A DNA stretch of 48,832 nt from assembly GCA_025358055.1 (NCBI GenBank), contig JANYKV010000039.1, forward strand, positions 1 to 48,832. Reading direction: 5' to 3'. The notes beneath the pieces are model-generated. The model had not been told where the DNA came from. It did no database searches and was given only the letters and a program-made list of their open reading frames with translations. The position numbers and the translations under genes are program-made. Position 1 is the first letter of the stretch. Each line of letters opens with the position of its first letter. Shown piece after piece: positions 1 through 7,453 of this stretch. The DNA comes from Gemmatimonadota bacterium (GTDB lineage Bacteria; Gemmatimonadota; Gemmatimonadetes; Gemmatimonadales; GWC2-71-9).

Positions 1-1
1 C

Positions 2-31
2 AAAAAAGTGGGGCTGGAATTCCAGCCCCAC
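2..31 (-). terminator. Rho-independent terminator closing the leftmost minus-strand operon
   Basis: Positions 8-31 are a perfect 24-base palindrome: a GC-rich arm on each side of a central GGAATTCC. Read on the minus strand it is followed directly by six T (positions 7-2). A GC-rich stem plus a T run is the textbook intrinsic terminator. It lies about 30 bases past the stop of the gene at 62-586 and so should end that transcript. On the plus strand the T run is missing, so it is directional. Confidence 0.85.
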
Positions 32-61
32 CGCCTCCGCTTCATCGTCCCTCTCGAGGTG

Positions 62-586
62 CTACCGACGGCCCCCCCCGCCACCGCCACGCTCCCGATC
101 CGAGGTGCGTGTCTTGGCCATAGTGGCTGCCTCGGCCGCCGCCTTCCGAAGCATCTGCGCCGGCGACAGCGGGTTCGCCCCAGGCCGTGGCGACCCCATG
201 ACGAGCTTCAACTCGGAATCTTCCACCGTGATGGTCACCGGGCGGCCACCTTTCACTTCGTAGGCGCCGATGACCTCCTCACCCATGCTGCCCCCCGGCC
301 TCACTCGTTCCACCAGAGCCTCACGGTTGGGCAAGCCCTCAATCGAGACGAATTTGGTGCCACTCGCGCTGGACACGCGAAACACCACGGCGTACTTGGA
401 TCCTGGCAGATTCTTCACGGAGCGAAGGTCGGTTCCACCGATCTCCCGGGCCCAGCGAAGCGCCTCTCGCTCCTGCACGTTGAGATCGGCGCCATCCGCT
501 CTGGGCGGGGCGGAGGCCGCGGATTTCTTTTCTCGCTCCTCCCGCACCCGGCGCATGCGTTGGATGTATTCGGGCTCGTTTGACAC
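62..586 (-). CDS. Hypothetical charged protein, glycine-rich tail
   Basis: I do not recognise this 174-residue protein. It opens with a charged stretch rich in Arg, Glu and Lys. A folded-looking centre follows with alternating beta-type segments (VVFRVSSASGTKFVSIEGLP and EVKGGRPVTITVEDSELKLV). It ends in an Ala-rich helix and a DRERGGGGGGRR tail. No signal peptide or membrane segment is visible. I chose the GTG at 586 because GGAG lies seven bases upstream and the product starts VSNEPEYIQRM; an in-frame ATG at 688 would add 34 residues of less convincing sequence. It is the last gene before the terminator at 2-31 and probably shares a transcript with the FlgC-like gene at 689-997. The glycine/arginine tail could bind nucleic acid, but that is a guess. 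Confidence 0.6.
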   Translation of the reverse strand: MSNEPEYIQRMRRVREEREKKSAASAPPRADGADLNVQEREALRWAREIGGTDLRSVKNLPGSKYAVVFRVSSASGTKFVSIEGLPNREALVERVRPGGSMGEEVIGAYEVKGGRPVTITVEDSELKLVMGSPRPGANPLSPAQMLRKAAAEAATMAKTRTSDRERGGGGGGRR

Positions 587-688
587 GGAGACACTCCGGA
601 TCCAGGAAAAGGACAGACCTGAGGCTTCAGAGGATAAACGATTGATGGCGCGTGTCAACTCTGGGGGATATTCGGTGCAGCGGGTCAC

Positions 689-997
689 TCAGCGTACCGT
701 GCGGATGACCTCCTCCTGCATTTCTTGGCTCGTCTTCATGACCCGGAGCGCCGCGCTAAACGCACGCTGGGCCAACATCATTGCGACCATGTTGTCGGCG
801 ACATCAGCCGAGTCAGGACCGGGCGAAGAGACGACCCCGGGATCGACGGGCATCACTCCCGAATCAGCGGCCGTCGCAACGGCATTCGACTCGGACAGCA
901 GGTCTCGTCCGATGGATCCGGCAGCCACATCGACTTGCCGTTCGCTTGAGTTGAGTAGGGCGACGGCGGAACTGAGCGCGCTCGGGACGATTTTCAT
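689..997 (-). CDS. Small protein resembling the flagellar rod (FlgB/FlgC) C-terminal domain
   Basis: This is a 102-residue protein. The start at 997 is set by a strong GGAGGAG six bases upstream; reading further upstream gives low-complexity sequence. Its C-terminal 40 residues (ADVADNMVAMMLAQRAFSAA, then LRVMKTSQEMQEEVI) match the pattern of the FlgB/FlgC/FlgE rod-protein C-terminal helix, whose consensus is roughly VD.A..MV.ML.AQRAY.AN..VI.T..EM. Its N-terminal PSALSSAVALLNSSERQVDVAA resembles the matching rod N-helix (sAL.Al...q..ld..A.NiAN), although the Asn of that helix is lacking. The region between is short and Pro/Ser-rich. True FlgC is about 135 residues and sits among flagellar genes; here the neighbours are a peptidase and an unknown gene. 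The similarity is judged by eye from family consensus. Confidence 0.65.
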   Translation of the reverse strand: MKIVPSALSSAVALLNSSERQVDVAAGSIGRDLLSESNAVATAADSGVMPVDPGVVSSPGPDSADVADNMVAMMLAQRAFSAALRVMKTSQEMQEEVIRTVR

Positions 998-1092
998 GGC
1001 CGGCTCCTCCCAGGGGCACGATGAGGTGGACTCTGCCCCAGGGGTAGTATCGGTTGCTGCCGCCGTTTCTTGAGGGGGCCGACCGCCCGCGG

Positions 1093-2472
1093 CTAGTGGA
1101 CGAGAAAGAGCCGATCCTGCCGGCCGCCAGCATGCGCCCAACGAGGCTTTCCGTCGGCTCCTACAATGAAGTCTTCCTCTTGGGCCATCCGGACCTTCTG
1201 CCCATCCCACTCCTGAACCGGGGATGTGACCTGAAGTTCGGCCGAGAACCACATATTCGGAATAACGCGATGATCGCCTCGACCCGGCACTCCGTCTTGA
1301 TAGTCCCACAGCCCAATCAGCGGCCCCGCACCGTGGCCGTGCATACCGATCGGATGACTATAGAGGGTCCCTTCCAGTCCGGCGGCGGAAAGCTTCGCCC
1401 GCGAGGCCACAAGAATTTCGTTGCCCGTCCGACCCGGGGTCATTTGTTCGAAGAGAATGTCCTGGAGCCGGTTGGCGCGAGCGAGGGCGCTCCGAATCCC
1501 GATTGGGGCGTCAGATTCGCCGTCGCGGAGCACGTACGCGTTGTGCTGCGTATCGGTGTTGAGTCGTAGAGCGGTAATGCCGACGTCGCACCAGAGGACA
1601 TCCCCTCGCTGGATGATCGGGTCCTCCCCCAACTGCTCCTCGGTCTTCCCTTTCCGTTGAACACTCACCGACGGCTGAAACCAAGTGCCCAGACCGAGAT
1701 CGTTCACTTGTTGTCGCCACCACCACACGAGATCGCTCGTGTGTGTCGTTCCGGGAACAATCACTTTGCTCGAAAACATGGTTTGGGTGAGTTGCCATAC
1801 CAGGTCCTGCAACTTGTGATAGAAGTCCTCCTCTTCTGGGAGCCGTGAAGCAATGAAATCCACGGCCAACCCCTCCGCAGGGCGGAATCGGGCCGTCCAC
1901 TTCGATCCCAAAGCCTCACTCATCCCCTCCAGCTCCCCCGAAGAAAGTCCATCCGCGAACGCAAAGACGCGCGACCGGTCGATCCCGATGACCCTCGGGT
2001 TCCGCTCTTCGATGACCTGCTTCAATACCTGCCACTGCTCGTCCCCCCACAACTCCGCCGAGCGCCCACCGACGGTAGGGGCCACCGCCTTGGTACTGCG
2101 AACCGCTGCAAAGACCCCACCCTGAGACGTTCCACCCAGGGCGATCCGTTCGACCCCTTCGCTGGGGCCCCGATCGAAGAAAACGTAAATAGTGCGGCGG
2201 CGGGCCGAGAAAGTGGTGGGGGATACGATGGAGCCGAACACCGGATCTTCGTTGTACTCGCGCATTGGGAGCACCCACAGGTCGATCCCGTATTTGCGCA
2301 TCAACGCCGGGAGGTAGGCCTCCATGCGCTGCTCGAGCCAACGCTGCTGCGTGGCGGCCTGCTCGCGCAGGGTGCCAAAGGGGCGATTCGAGGTCTGGCC
2401 GACGGCCGATCCGGGGCGCCCGCACAGAGCGCCCAGGATGAGAAGGCCAACAAGGGAAACGCGGCCGCGCAT
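1093..2472 (-). CDS. Secreted M24-family metallopeptidase (Xaa-Pro aminopeptidase-like)
   Basis: A 459-residue protein. Residues 1-25 are a signal peptide ending SAVGQ. An N-terminal creatinase-type domain (about 30-220) precedes the pita-bread catalytic domain (about 225-455). Metal-ligand segments of the M24 family are visible: WCDVG and NTDTQ (two Asp), HPIGMHGHGAGP (His), SAELQ (Glu) and QEEDF (Glu). M24 enzymes remove N-terminal residues ahead of proline or act on related substrates with two Mn, Co or Zn ions. The signal peptide places it in the periplasm or outside. The start overlaps the stop of the DinB-like gene at 2472, so the two are probably translationally coupled. Substrate cannot be told from sequence; some M24 homologues are not prolidases. 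Confidence 0.9.
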   Translation of the reverse strand: MRGRVSLVGLLILGALCGRPGSAVGQTSNRPFGTLREQAATQQRWLEQRMEAYLPALMRKYGIDLWVLPMREYNEDPVFGSIVSPTTFSARRRTIYVFFDRGPSEGVERIALGGTSQGGVFAAVRSTKAVAPTVGGRSAELWGDEQWQVLKQVIEERNPRVIGIDRSRVFAFADGLSSGELEGMSEALGSKWTARFRPAEGLAVDFIASRLPEEEDFYHKLQDLVWQLTQTMFSSKVIVPGTTHTSDLVWWWRQQVNDLGLGTWFQPSVSVQRKGKTEEQLGEDPIIQRGDVLWCDVGITALRLNTDTQHNAYVLRDGESDAPIGIRSALARANRLQDILFEQMTPGRTGNEILVASRAKLSAAGLEGTLYSHPIGMHGHGAGPLIGLWDYQDGVPGRGDHRVIPNMWFSAELQVTSPVQEWDGQKVRMAQEEDFIVGADGKPRWAHAGGRQDRLFLVH

Positions 2473-3005
2473 CAGAACGGCAAGTACTGCGGTGGCGTGA
2501 CCCCGTTAAGCCGCAGATACGGAATGGTCTGACCGAGGGTCCAGGTAGCATGGTCCTGGAGTCCGAGGAACCACTGCCAACGGGTCCGTTTGAGCTGAAA
2601 CTGCTCGACCGTGGCTTCGTAGTCCGCGGCGGACATCTTGTTGACCATCCCGATCGCATAGTCGAAACCCTTGGCGACGAACTCCTTGAGCGCCGCCTTG
2701 TTCTTCAGATATACGGCAGGATCGCCGAGCTCTGGCGGTTTGGCCCCCGCGGTGACAATCCCAGTCCCCACGAACGCGAAGGCCTGAATGATGTGTTCGA
2801 TCTGTTGCGCGAACGTCCGAACCCCGGGAGTGGGATGAAATGCCAGTCCTGAGTCTGGCATCGCATCGACGTACTTGATCACGACGCCTTTTTGCCGCTC
2901 GAAATTCCCGATGAGGTACTGTTTCGACGGAGCCTGCGCCTGCAGGATCGTCGCACATAGACTGCTCGCCGCGAGGGCACCGAGGAGAGGTGAAGCCAAT
3001 CGCAT
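2472..3005 (-). CDS. Secreted DinB-like (YfiT/DinB fold) protein
   Basis: A 177-residue protein with a signal peptide (residues 1 to about 24, ending LQAQA). The rest fits the four-helix DinB/YfiT fold, which usually holds one metal by three His. Candidate ligands are the His in QQIEHIIQAF and the His in LQDHATWTLGQTIPYLRLNG, the latter matching the usual H...GQ...YLR tail of this family followed by V-x-PP. DinB-fold proteins include thiol transferases and many of unknown role; exported versions are common in soil phyla. The start codon has AGGA about ten bases upstream. Its stop overlaps the start of the M24 peptidase gene. Function in the cell is unknown. Confidence 0.85.
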   Translation of the reverse strand: MRLASPLLGALAASSLCATILQAQAPSKQYLIGNFERQKGVVIKYVDAMPDSGLAFHPTPGVRTFAQQIEHIIQAFAFVGTGIVTAGAKPPELGDPAVYLKNKAALKEFVAKGFDYAIGMVNKMSAADYEATVEQFQLKRTRWQWFLGLQDHATWTLGQTIPYLRLNGVTPPQYLPF

Positions 3006-3060
3006 GGGGAATCCATCCTAGGGTGAGAGGTAAGTTGCCGATGAACCGAACTGACAACGC

Positions 3061-3084
3061 GGGCCCACCATGATCGGTGGGTCC
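3061..3084 (-). terminator. Possible terminator after the Rieske operon
   Basis: A short inverted repeat (CCCACC...GGTGGG core plus two flanking pairs, six-base loop) lies about 45 bases past the Rieske gene stop on the minus strand. There is one A-C mismatch on that strand and no clear T run behind it. It may mark the operon end or weaken read-through into the DinB gene; I cannot tell which. Confidence 0.3.
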
Positions 3085-3127
3085 GTGGGGCGACGGTACG
3101 ATTGATGCCGAGCGAGAATCTCGAAAC

Positions 3128-4243
3128 CTACCGGCCCATGATGGCCCGATACGCGCGATCCCACGCCGCGGGCACGCTCTCTCGAGGCGAATACGGCCCC
3201 GGCGCGTAGACCCGCGATTCGATCCCGGCTTGGCTCAACTCGGAAATGCGCCAGTCTTGACGATTGGTGGTGTCCCAAAAATTGATCGCATCATCGGGAT
3301 TGAAGTCGGCCCGGCCGAACGAGGTCGGATTGAACAGCCATTCTGTCTCGATAATCGTCCGCCGTGGGCCATCGGGCCACACCATATAGTAGTTCACGTA
3401 GTCGGGATGAAAGCTCAGGAGCAAGTTGGGCATGATGGAGTAGTAGTAGGCCCGCTGACGATCGCTCTCCGGGATCTGGCCGACCGGAAGCCCACAGGAG
3501 CGCCCGGTCACCGTCAAGCTCTCATTCGGTGCTCCGATCACCATGTACCCGCCCAAGAATGGACCTTCCGTCAGGTCGTTCTCGCCGCTCAGATACGGCA
3601 TTTTACTGGCGAGCTGGGGGTGAATCATCGGACAGTGGAGACATTCCGAAAAGTTCTGGAACACCAACTTCCAGTTCGCCGCTGCTTCGTAACGGATCCG
3701 CTTGCCGGCTTTGAGAGAGGCCAACTCGAAGCGGTCAAAGCGATTCAGCAGGGGAGCGAACGCCCGCGCAAACGGCTCCGGCTCCGGCGCCAGGCTCACG
3801 AAGAGAAATCCTTCCCACTCGTGGACGGCGGCTTGGTGGAGGGGGTAGTCGCTCTTATCGAAGCCCTCGATCTCGTTCATGTGCGGGGCGCCAATGAGAC
3901 GGCCATCGGTGGTCCAGGTCCACGCGTGATAGGGGCACTGAATCGTTTCAGAAAAATGCCCTTCGCTTTTGTCACACATCCGCGTGCCCCGATGCCGGCA
4001 CACGTTGTAATAGGCATGAATCACATGATGCCGATCGCGCAACATGATCAGGCTCTCGCCCGCGATGGTTTGCAGAAAGTAGTCCCCCGGCGTTGCGAGA
4101 CGCTCGGCGCGGCCCACGCAGTGCCAGGACTTGGTGAAGATCCGCTCCACCTCTTCGGCATGGATGGCCGGCGAGGTGTAGAACTCGCGGGGCATCGTCC
4201 GCGCCCCTTGATGATATGACTCGACCGTTTTGACGAACGTCAT
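3128..4243 (-). CDS. Rieske non-heme iron oxygenase, alpha subunit
   Basis: A 371-residue aromatic-ring-hydroxylating-dioxygenase-type alpha subunit. The Rieske 2Fe-2S ligands are C82-x-H84 and C103-x2-H106. The mononuclear iron site is E200-x2-H203-x4-H208 in NFSECLHCPMIHPQL, with a later Asp in NFWDTT. The full length and the single-subunit look fit the group containing glycine betaine (GbcA), carnitine (CntA) and stachydrine demethylating oxygenases as well as ring hydroxylases. It needs a reductase, and none is encoded nearby. It is the last gene of a four-gene run, 17 bases behind a CrtI-like oxidoreductase. With a GcvT-like enzyme in the run, removal of an N- or O-methyl group is a reasonable inference. 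The exact substrate cannot be read from sequence. Confidence 0.93.
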   Translation of the reverse strand: MTFVKTVESYHQGARTMPREFYTSPAIHAEEVERIFTKSWHCVGRAERLATPGDYFLQTIAGESLIMLRDRHHVIHAYYNVCRHRGTRMCDKSEGHFSETIQCPYHAWTWTTDGRLIGAPHMNEIEGFDKSDYPLHQAAVHEWEGFLFVSLAPEPEPFARAFAPLLNRFDRFELASLKAGKRIRYEAAANWKLVFQNFSECLHCPMIHPQLASKMPYLSGENDLTEGPFLGGYMVIGAPNESLTVTGRSCGLPVGQIPESDRQRAYYYSIMPNLLLSFHPDYVNYYMVWPDGPRRTIIETEWLFNPTSFGRADFNPDDAINFWDTTNRQDWRISELSQAGIESRVYAPGPYSPRESVPAAWDRAYRAIMGR

Positions 4244-4260
4244 GCGTCCTCCGCTCTATC

Positions 4261-5850
4261 CTATGCGCGCTTCCGATCCGCCATGATCTGGCGGGCGGCC
4301 AAATAGCCTGGCGTTCCCGCGATTCCTCCACCGGGATGGGCTCCCGACCCGCCGAGGTAGAGTCCGTCGAGCGGCATCCGATACCGCGCCGAGCCCGGGA
4401 TCGGCCGCATGAAGAGAATCTGGTCGAGCGTCAGCTCGCCATGATTCAGCGAACCTTCGGTGAGGCCGTATTTCTGCTCGAGATCGCTCGGCGTGATGAC
4501 TTCACGGTGCCGCACGACGTTGGGGAGGTCGGGAGCGTATTGCGCGAGCAGGGCCACAACAGCATCGCCCAACGATGCGGAACGTGCGGCATCCCAAGTC
4601 CCGCCTCGAAGTCGATAAGGGACGTACTGCACCTGGATGGACATGACATGTTTGCCCGCCGGTGCGAATGATGGATCAACGAGCGAAGGGACCATTACCT
4701 CAAGCCAGGGCGCGGTCGAGACCCGGCCATACTTCACGTGATCGTACGCCCGCTCGAGGTAGTCCAATGACGGACTCACGGAGAATACTCCACCCAACTC
4801 CGCTCCGTCGTTCGAAAGCCCCGTAAACGCGGGGAGCCGGTCGAGCGCCAGATGTACCTTGGCGACCGAGCCTCGGAATTTGATGTTGCGAACGGCCTGG
4901 AGAAACTCCGGCTCGAATTCGGAGGCATCGACGAGGTCACACAACGTTCGCCGCGGATCGACGGCGGACAACACGGTACTCGCGGTGATCTCTTCCCCCG
5001 AACGGAGCGCGATGCCGACGGCCCGTTCGTGCCGCACTAGAATCCGAGAGACGGCCGCGTCGGTCCGCAGTTGCACCCCGAGTCCTTTGGCGAGATTCAC
5101 CAGGGCGCTGGAAAGGCTCTGGACCCCTCCCTTCATCCGGGTCCGACCTCGGAAGGCCCCAGCGTCGTTTCCAACGTGATTGTGCAGAAACACGAACGCC
5201 GTCCCGCCGCTGCGCGGTCCCTGGGTGATGTGCGCGATGCCTTGCGCCCCCAGCGTACCCTTGAGCACATCGCTCTCGAACCAGTCGTCCAGCAACTCAC
5301 TGACGGACATCGGAAGGGTTCGGAGTAGCTCGATCATGTCGGTCTTGCCGAGCCCCCGGAGCTTGCGGCCGACCTTGAGCAGCGGCAAAAGCTCACGGAC
5401 CGAACTGGCGAGCAAGTCTGGCGCCGGCGCCGAATAGAGCACGTCGAGAAACCCCGCCAGCCGGTGCATTCGCGCCACAAAGGCCGGCCAGCGCTCGGCA
5501 TCCTTGGAGGAAAACTTGCGGATCGCCTCGGCGGACTTGGCGATGTCGCGGGAGAGGAAGAGAAATTTTCCGGTGCCATCGGGTGTCACCACGAGCGGAT
5601 CGGCCCGTACCTCGTGGAGTCCCAGCCCGCTGAATTCGAGTTCCTGAGCGATCAGGGCCTGGATCGCACCCACATCGTGGAGGAGGTCGGCGCGGAACCC
5701 CGGCGCAAATTCGTTGGACGCCGCGGTTCCGCCGGCGAGTGCCCGTTGCTCCGCCACCAGCACCCGTTGGCCCGCTTTGGCCAGGGTCGCCGCCGCCACG
5801 AGCCCGTTGACACCGGCCCCAATCACTATCGTATCAAACGTGGGTGCCAT
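4261..5850 (-). CDS. CrtI/PYROXD2-like FAD-dependent oxidoreductase (copy B)
   Basis: A 529-residue flavoprotein. The N-terminus FDTIVIGAGVNGLVAAATLA is a dinucleotide-binding GxGxxG motif, followed by the E of VAEQ that holds the ribose. The C-terminus has the second FAD-contact segment (GLYLGGSGAHPGGGIAGTPG), typical of phytoene-desaturase-like and PYROXD2-like enzymes. It is clearly homologous along its whole length to the gene just upstream (5868-7445), as seen in YLERAYDHVKYG against YLERAYDDAKYG and GLTEG near the end. I chose the ATG at 5850; an ATG at 5868 overlapping the preceding stop (TGATG) adds six residues and would be translationally coupled. No carotenoid genes are near, so a role in pigment synthesis is unlikely. 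Confidence 0.9.
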   Translation of the reverse strand: MAPTFDTIVIGAGVNGLVAAATLAKAGQRVLVAEQRALAGGTAASNEFAPGFRADLLHDVGAIQALIAQELEFSGLGLHEVRADPLVVTPDGTGKFLFLSRDIAKSAEAIRKFSSKDAERWPAFVARMHRLAGFLDVLYSAPAPDLLASSVRELLPLLKVGRKLRGLGKTDMIELLRTLPMSVSELLDDWFESDVLKGTLGAQGIAHITQGPRSGGTAFVFLHNHVGNDAGAFRGRTRMKGGVQSLSSALVNLAKGLGVQLRTDAAVSRILVRHERAVGIALRSGEEITASTVLSAVDPRRTLCDLVDASEFEPEFLQAVRNIKFRGSVAKVHLALDRLPAFTGLSNDGAELGGVFSVSPSLDYLERAYDHVKYGRVSTAPWLEVMVPSLVDPSFAPAGKHVMSIQVQYVPYRLRGGTWDAARSASLGDAVVALLAQYAPDLPNVVRHREVITPSDLEQKYGLTEGSLNHGELTLDQILFMRPIPGSARYRMPLDGLYLGGSGAHPGGGIAGTPGYLAARQIMADRKRA

Positions 5851-5867
5851 GATCGTTTCCGTTCGCA

Positions 5868-7445
5868 TCAGGCGTGGCCCAAGATTTCGAGCGCCGCCAA
5901 ACGACCCGACGCGCCCATGATGCCACCGCCCGGGTGCGTTCCAGCCCCACACTGGTAATAGCCCCGCACCGGGGTCCGGTATTTCGCCCAGGCGGAGGCG
6001 GGCCGCAGAAAAAAGAGTTGGTGCAGGGCAAGTTCCCCTTGGAAGATGTTGCCCTCGGTCAGGCCCGTGATGTTCTCGATGTCCAACGGCGTGATGACCT
6101 GCCGGTAGAGGATCGCCTTCGGGAGGTTCGGCGCATACTTCGCCACCGTATTCACGACCGCGTCGCCGAACGCCTCGCGCTTGGCATCGGTCCATCCACC
6201 GGTGAGGTGGTACGGCGCGTACTGCACGAAGATGGACATCACGTGCTTGCCGGCCGGAGCCATGCCCGGATCGATCATGGATGGAATGATGATGTCCATA
6301 TACGGGTTGCGCGAAAAATCACCATACTTGGCATCGTCGTACGCCCGTTCGAGGTACTCGAGACTCGGGCTGATGGAGATCGCTCCACGGAGGTGCGCAC
6401 CTTCGCCCGGCAAGCACGTGAAATTAGGGAGTTCGCTGAGCGCGAGGTTCACCTTGCCGGATGAGCCCCGAAACTTGAACCGCTTGACCGCGTCGACGAG
6501 TTCATCCGGCAGATGCCCCGGCTCGAGGAGATCGAGGAACGTCCGGCGCGGATCCAGTCCGGAGACAACGATCGGGGCGAGGATCTCATCACCATTCTCG
6601 AGCACGACACCAGCGGTCCGGCCGTGTTTGATGAGCACCTTCGCCACCGTCGCTTCGGTCCGAATCGTGGCACCCAGCGCCCGCGCCGCGTTCCCGATCG
6701 CGTTGCTGATCGCCCCGGTGCCACCTTTCGCGAAGCCCCACGCCCGGAACGCCCCATCGATTTCTCCCATGTAGTGATGCAGGAGGACGTAGGCGGATCC
6801 GGGCGATCGCGGCCCCAGGAATGTCCCGATAATTCCACTCGCCGATTTCGTTGCCTTGAGGGCGTCGAACTCGAACCATTCATCGAGATAGTCGGCGGAG
6901 CTCATGGTCATCAGCTTGAACAGCGCGTGGAATCTTTCGGCCCCCAAGCTTTGAAAGTGCTTGCCCACTTTCAGCAGTCCGAGCAGGTCCCGGGGACTGA
7001 GCGATGTGGGATCCGGCGGAATCATCCCGAGAATCGGCTTGACGGCCATCGCCATGTGCTGCATGAGTCGCCCGAAAAGGTCATAGGCCTCCGCGTCGCG
7101 CGGGGAGTGGCGGTACAACTCTTGGCGGTTCTTGTCGTGATCGCCCCACGATCCGAGATAGTCCCCATTGTCCAGCGGCGTAATCGTGCTCTCGAGCGGC
7201 AGGATGTGGAGCCCGTGACGGGGGAGCTCGAGGTCTCGAATGATTTCCGGTCGGAGCAGGCTCACGACGTAGGAGAAGACCGAGAACTTGAACCCCGGGT
7301 AGATCTCTTCCGTGACCGCGGCACCACCGAGAAGGTGACGTCGCTCGAGCACCAGCACCCGCTTTCCGGCTCGCGCCAAGTAGGCCGCATTCACCAAACC
7401 GTTGTGCCCTCCACCGATGACGATCGCGTCGTAGGCATTTGCCAT
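5868..7445 (-). CDS. CrtI/PYROXD2-like FAD-dependent oxidoreductase (copy A)
   Basis: A 525-residue flavoprotein starting at the ATG at 7445, which has AGGAGG five bases upstream. The GxGxxG motif is YDAIVIGGGHNGLVNAAYLA, with LERRHLLGGAA after it. The C-terminal FAD segment is CGAGTHPGGGIMGASG. The length and ends match the NAD(P)/FAD-dependent oxidoreductases related to phytoene desaturase. The gene lies eight bases behind the GcvT-like gene and its stop touches the start of copy B, so GcvT, A, B and the Rieske gene are almost certainly one transcript. Copies A and B are tandem paralogues and may form a heteromer or act on successive intermediates. The substrate is unknown; an amine or alcohol carrying a methyl group is only suggested by the neighbours. 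Confidence 0.92.
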   Translation of the reverse strand: MANAYDAIVIGGGHNGLVNAAYLARAGKRVLVLERRHLLGGAAVTEEIYPGFKFSVFSYVVSLLRPEIIRDLELPRHGLHILPLESTITPLDNGDYLGSWGDHDKNRQELYRHSPRDAEAYDLFGRLMQHMAMAVKPILGMIPPDPTSLSPRDLLGLLKVGKHFQSLGAERFHALFKLMTMSSADYLDEWFEFDALKATKSASGIIGTFLGPRSPGSAYVLLHHYMGEIDGAFRAWGFAKGGTGAISNAIGNAARALGATIRTEATVAKVLIKHGRTAGVVLENGDEILAPIVVSGLDPRRTFLDLLEPGHLPDELVDAVKRFKFRGSSGKVNLALSELPNFTCLPGEGAHLRGAISISPSLEYLERAYDDAKYGDFSRNPYMDIIIPSMIDPGMAPAGKHVMSIFVQYAPYHLTGGWTDAKREAFGDAVVNTVAKYAPNLPKAILYRQVITPLDIENITGLTEGNIFQGELALHQLFFLRPASAWAKYRTPVRGYYQCGAGTHPGGGIMGASGRLAALEILGHA

Positions 7446-7453
7446 GGTTCCTC

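Noticed and set aside
1-1309. Long plus-strand frames at 8-583 and 270-1073, opposite the minus-strand genes.
   Set aside because: They run against genes with good ribosome sites and domain matches, and their composition (Arg/Ser/Pro-rich) is typical of antisense frames in high-GC DNA.
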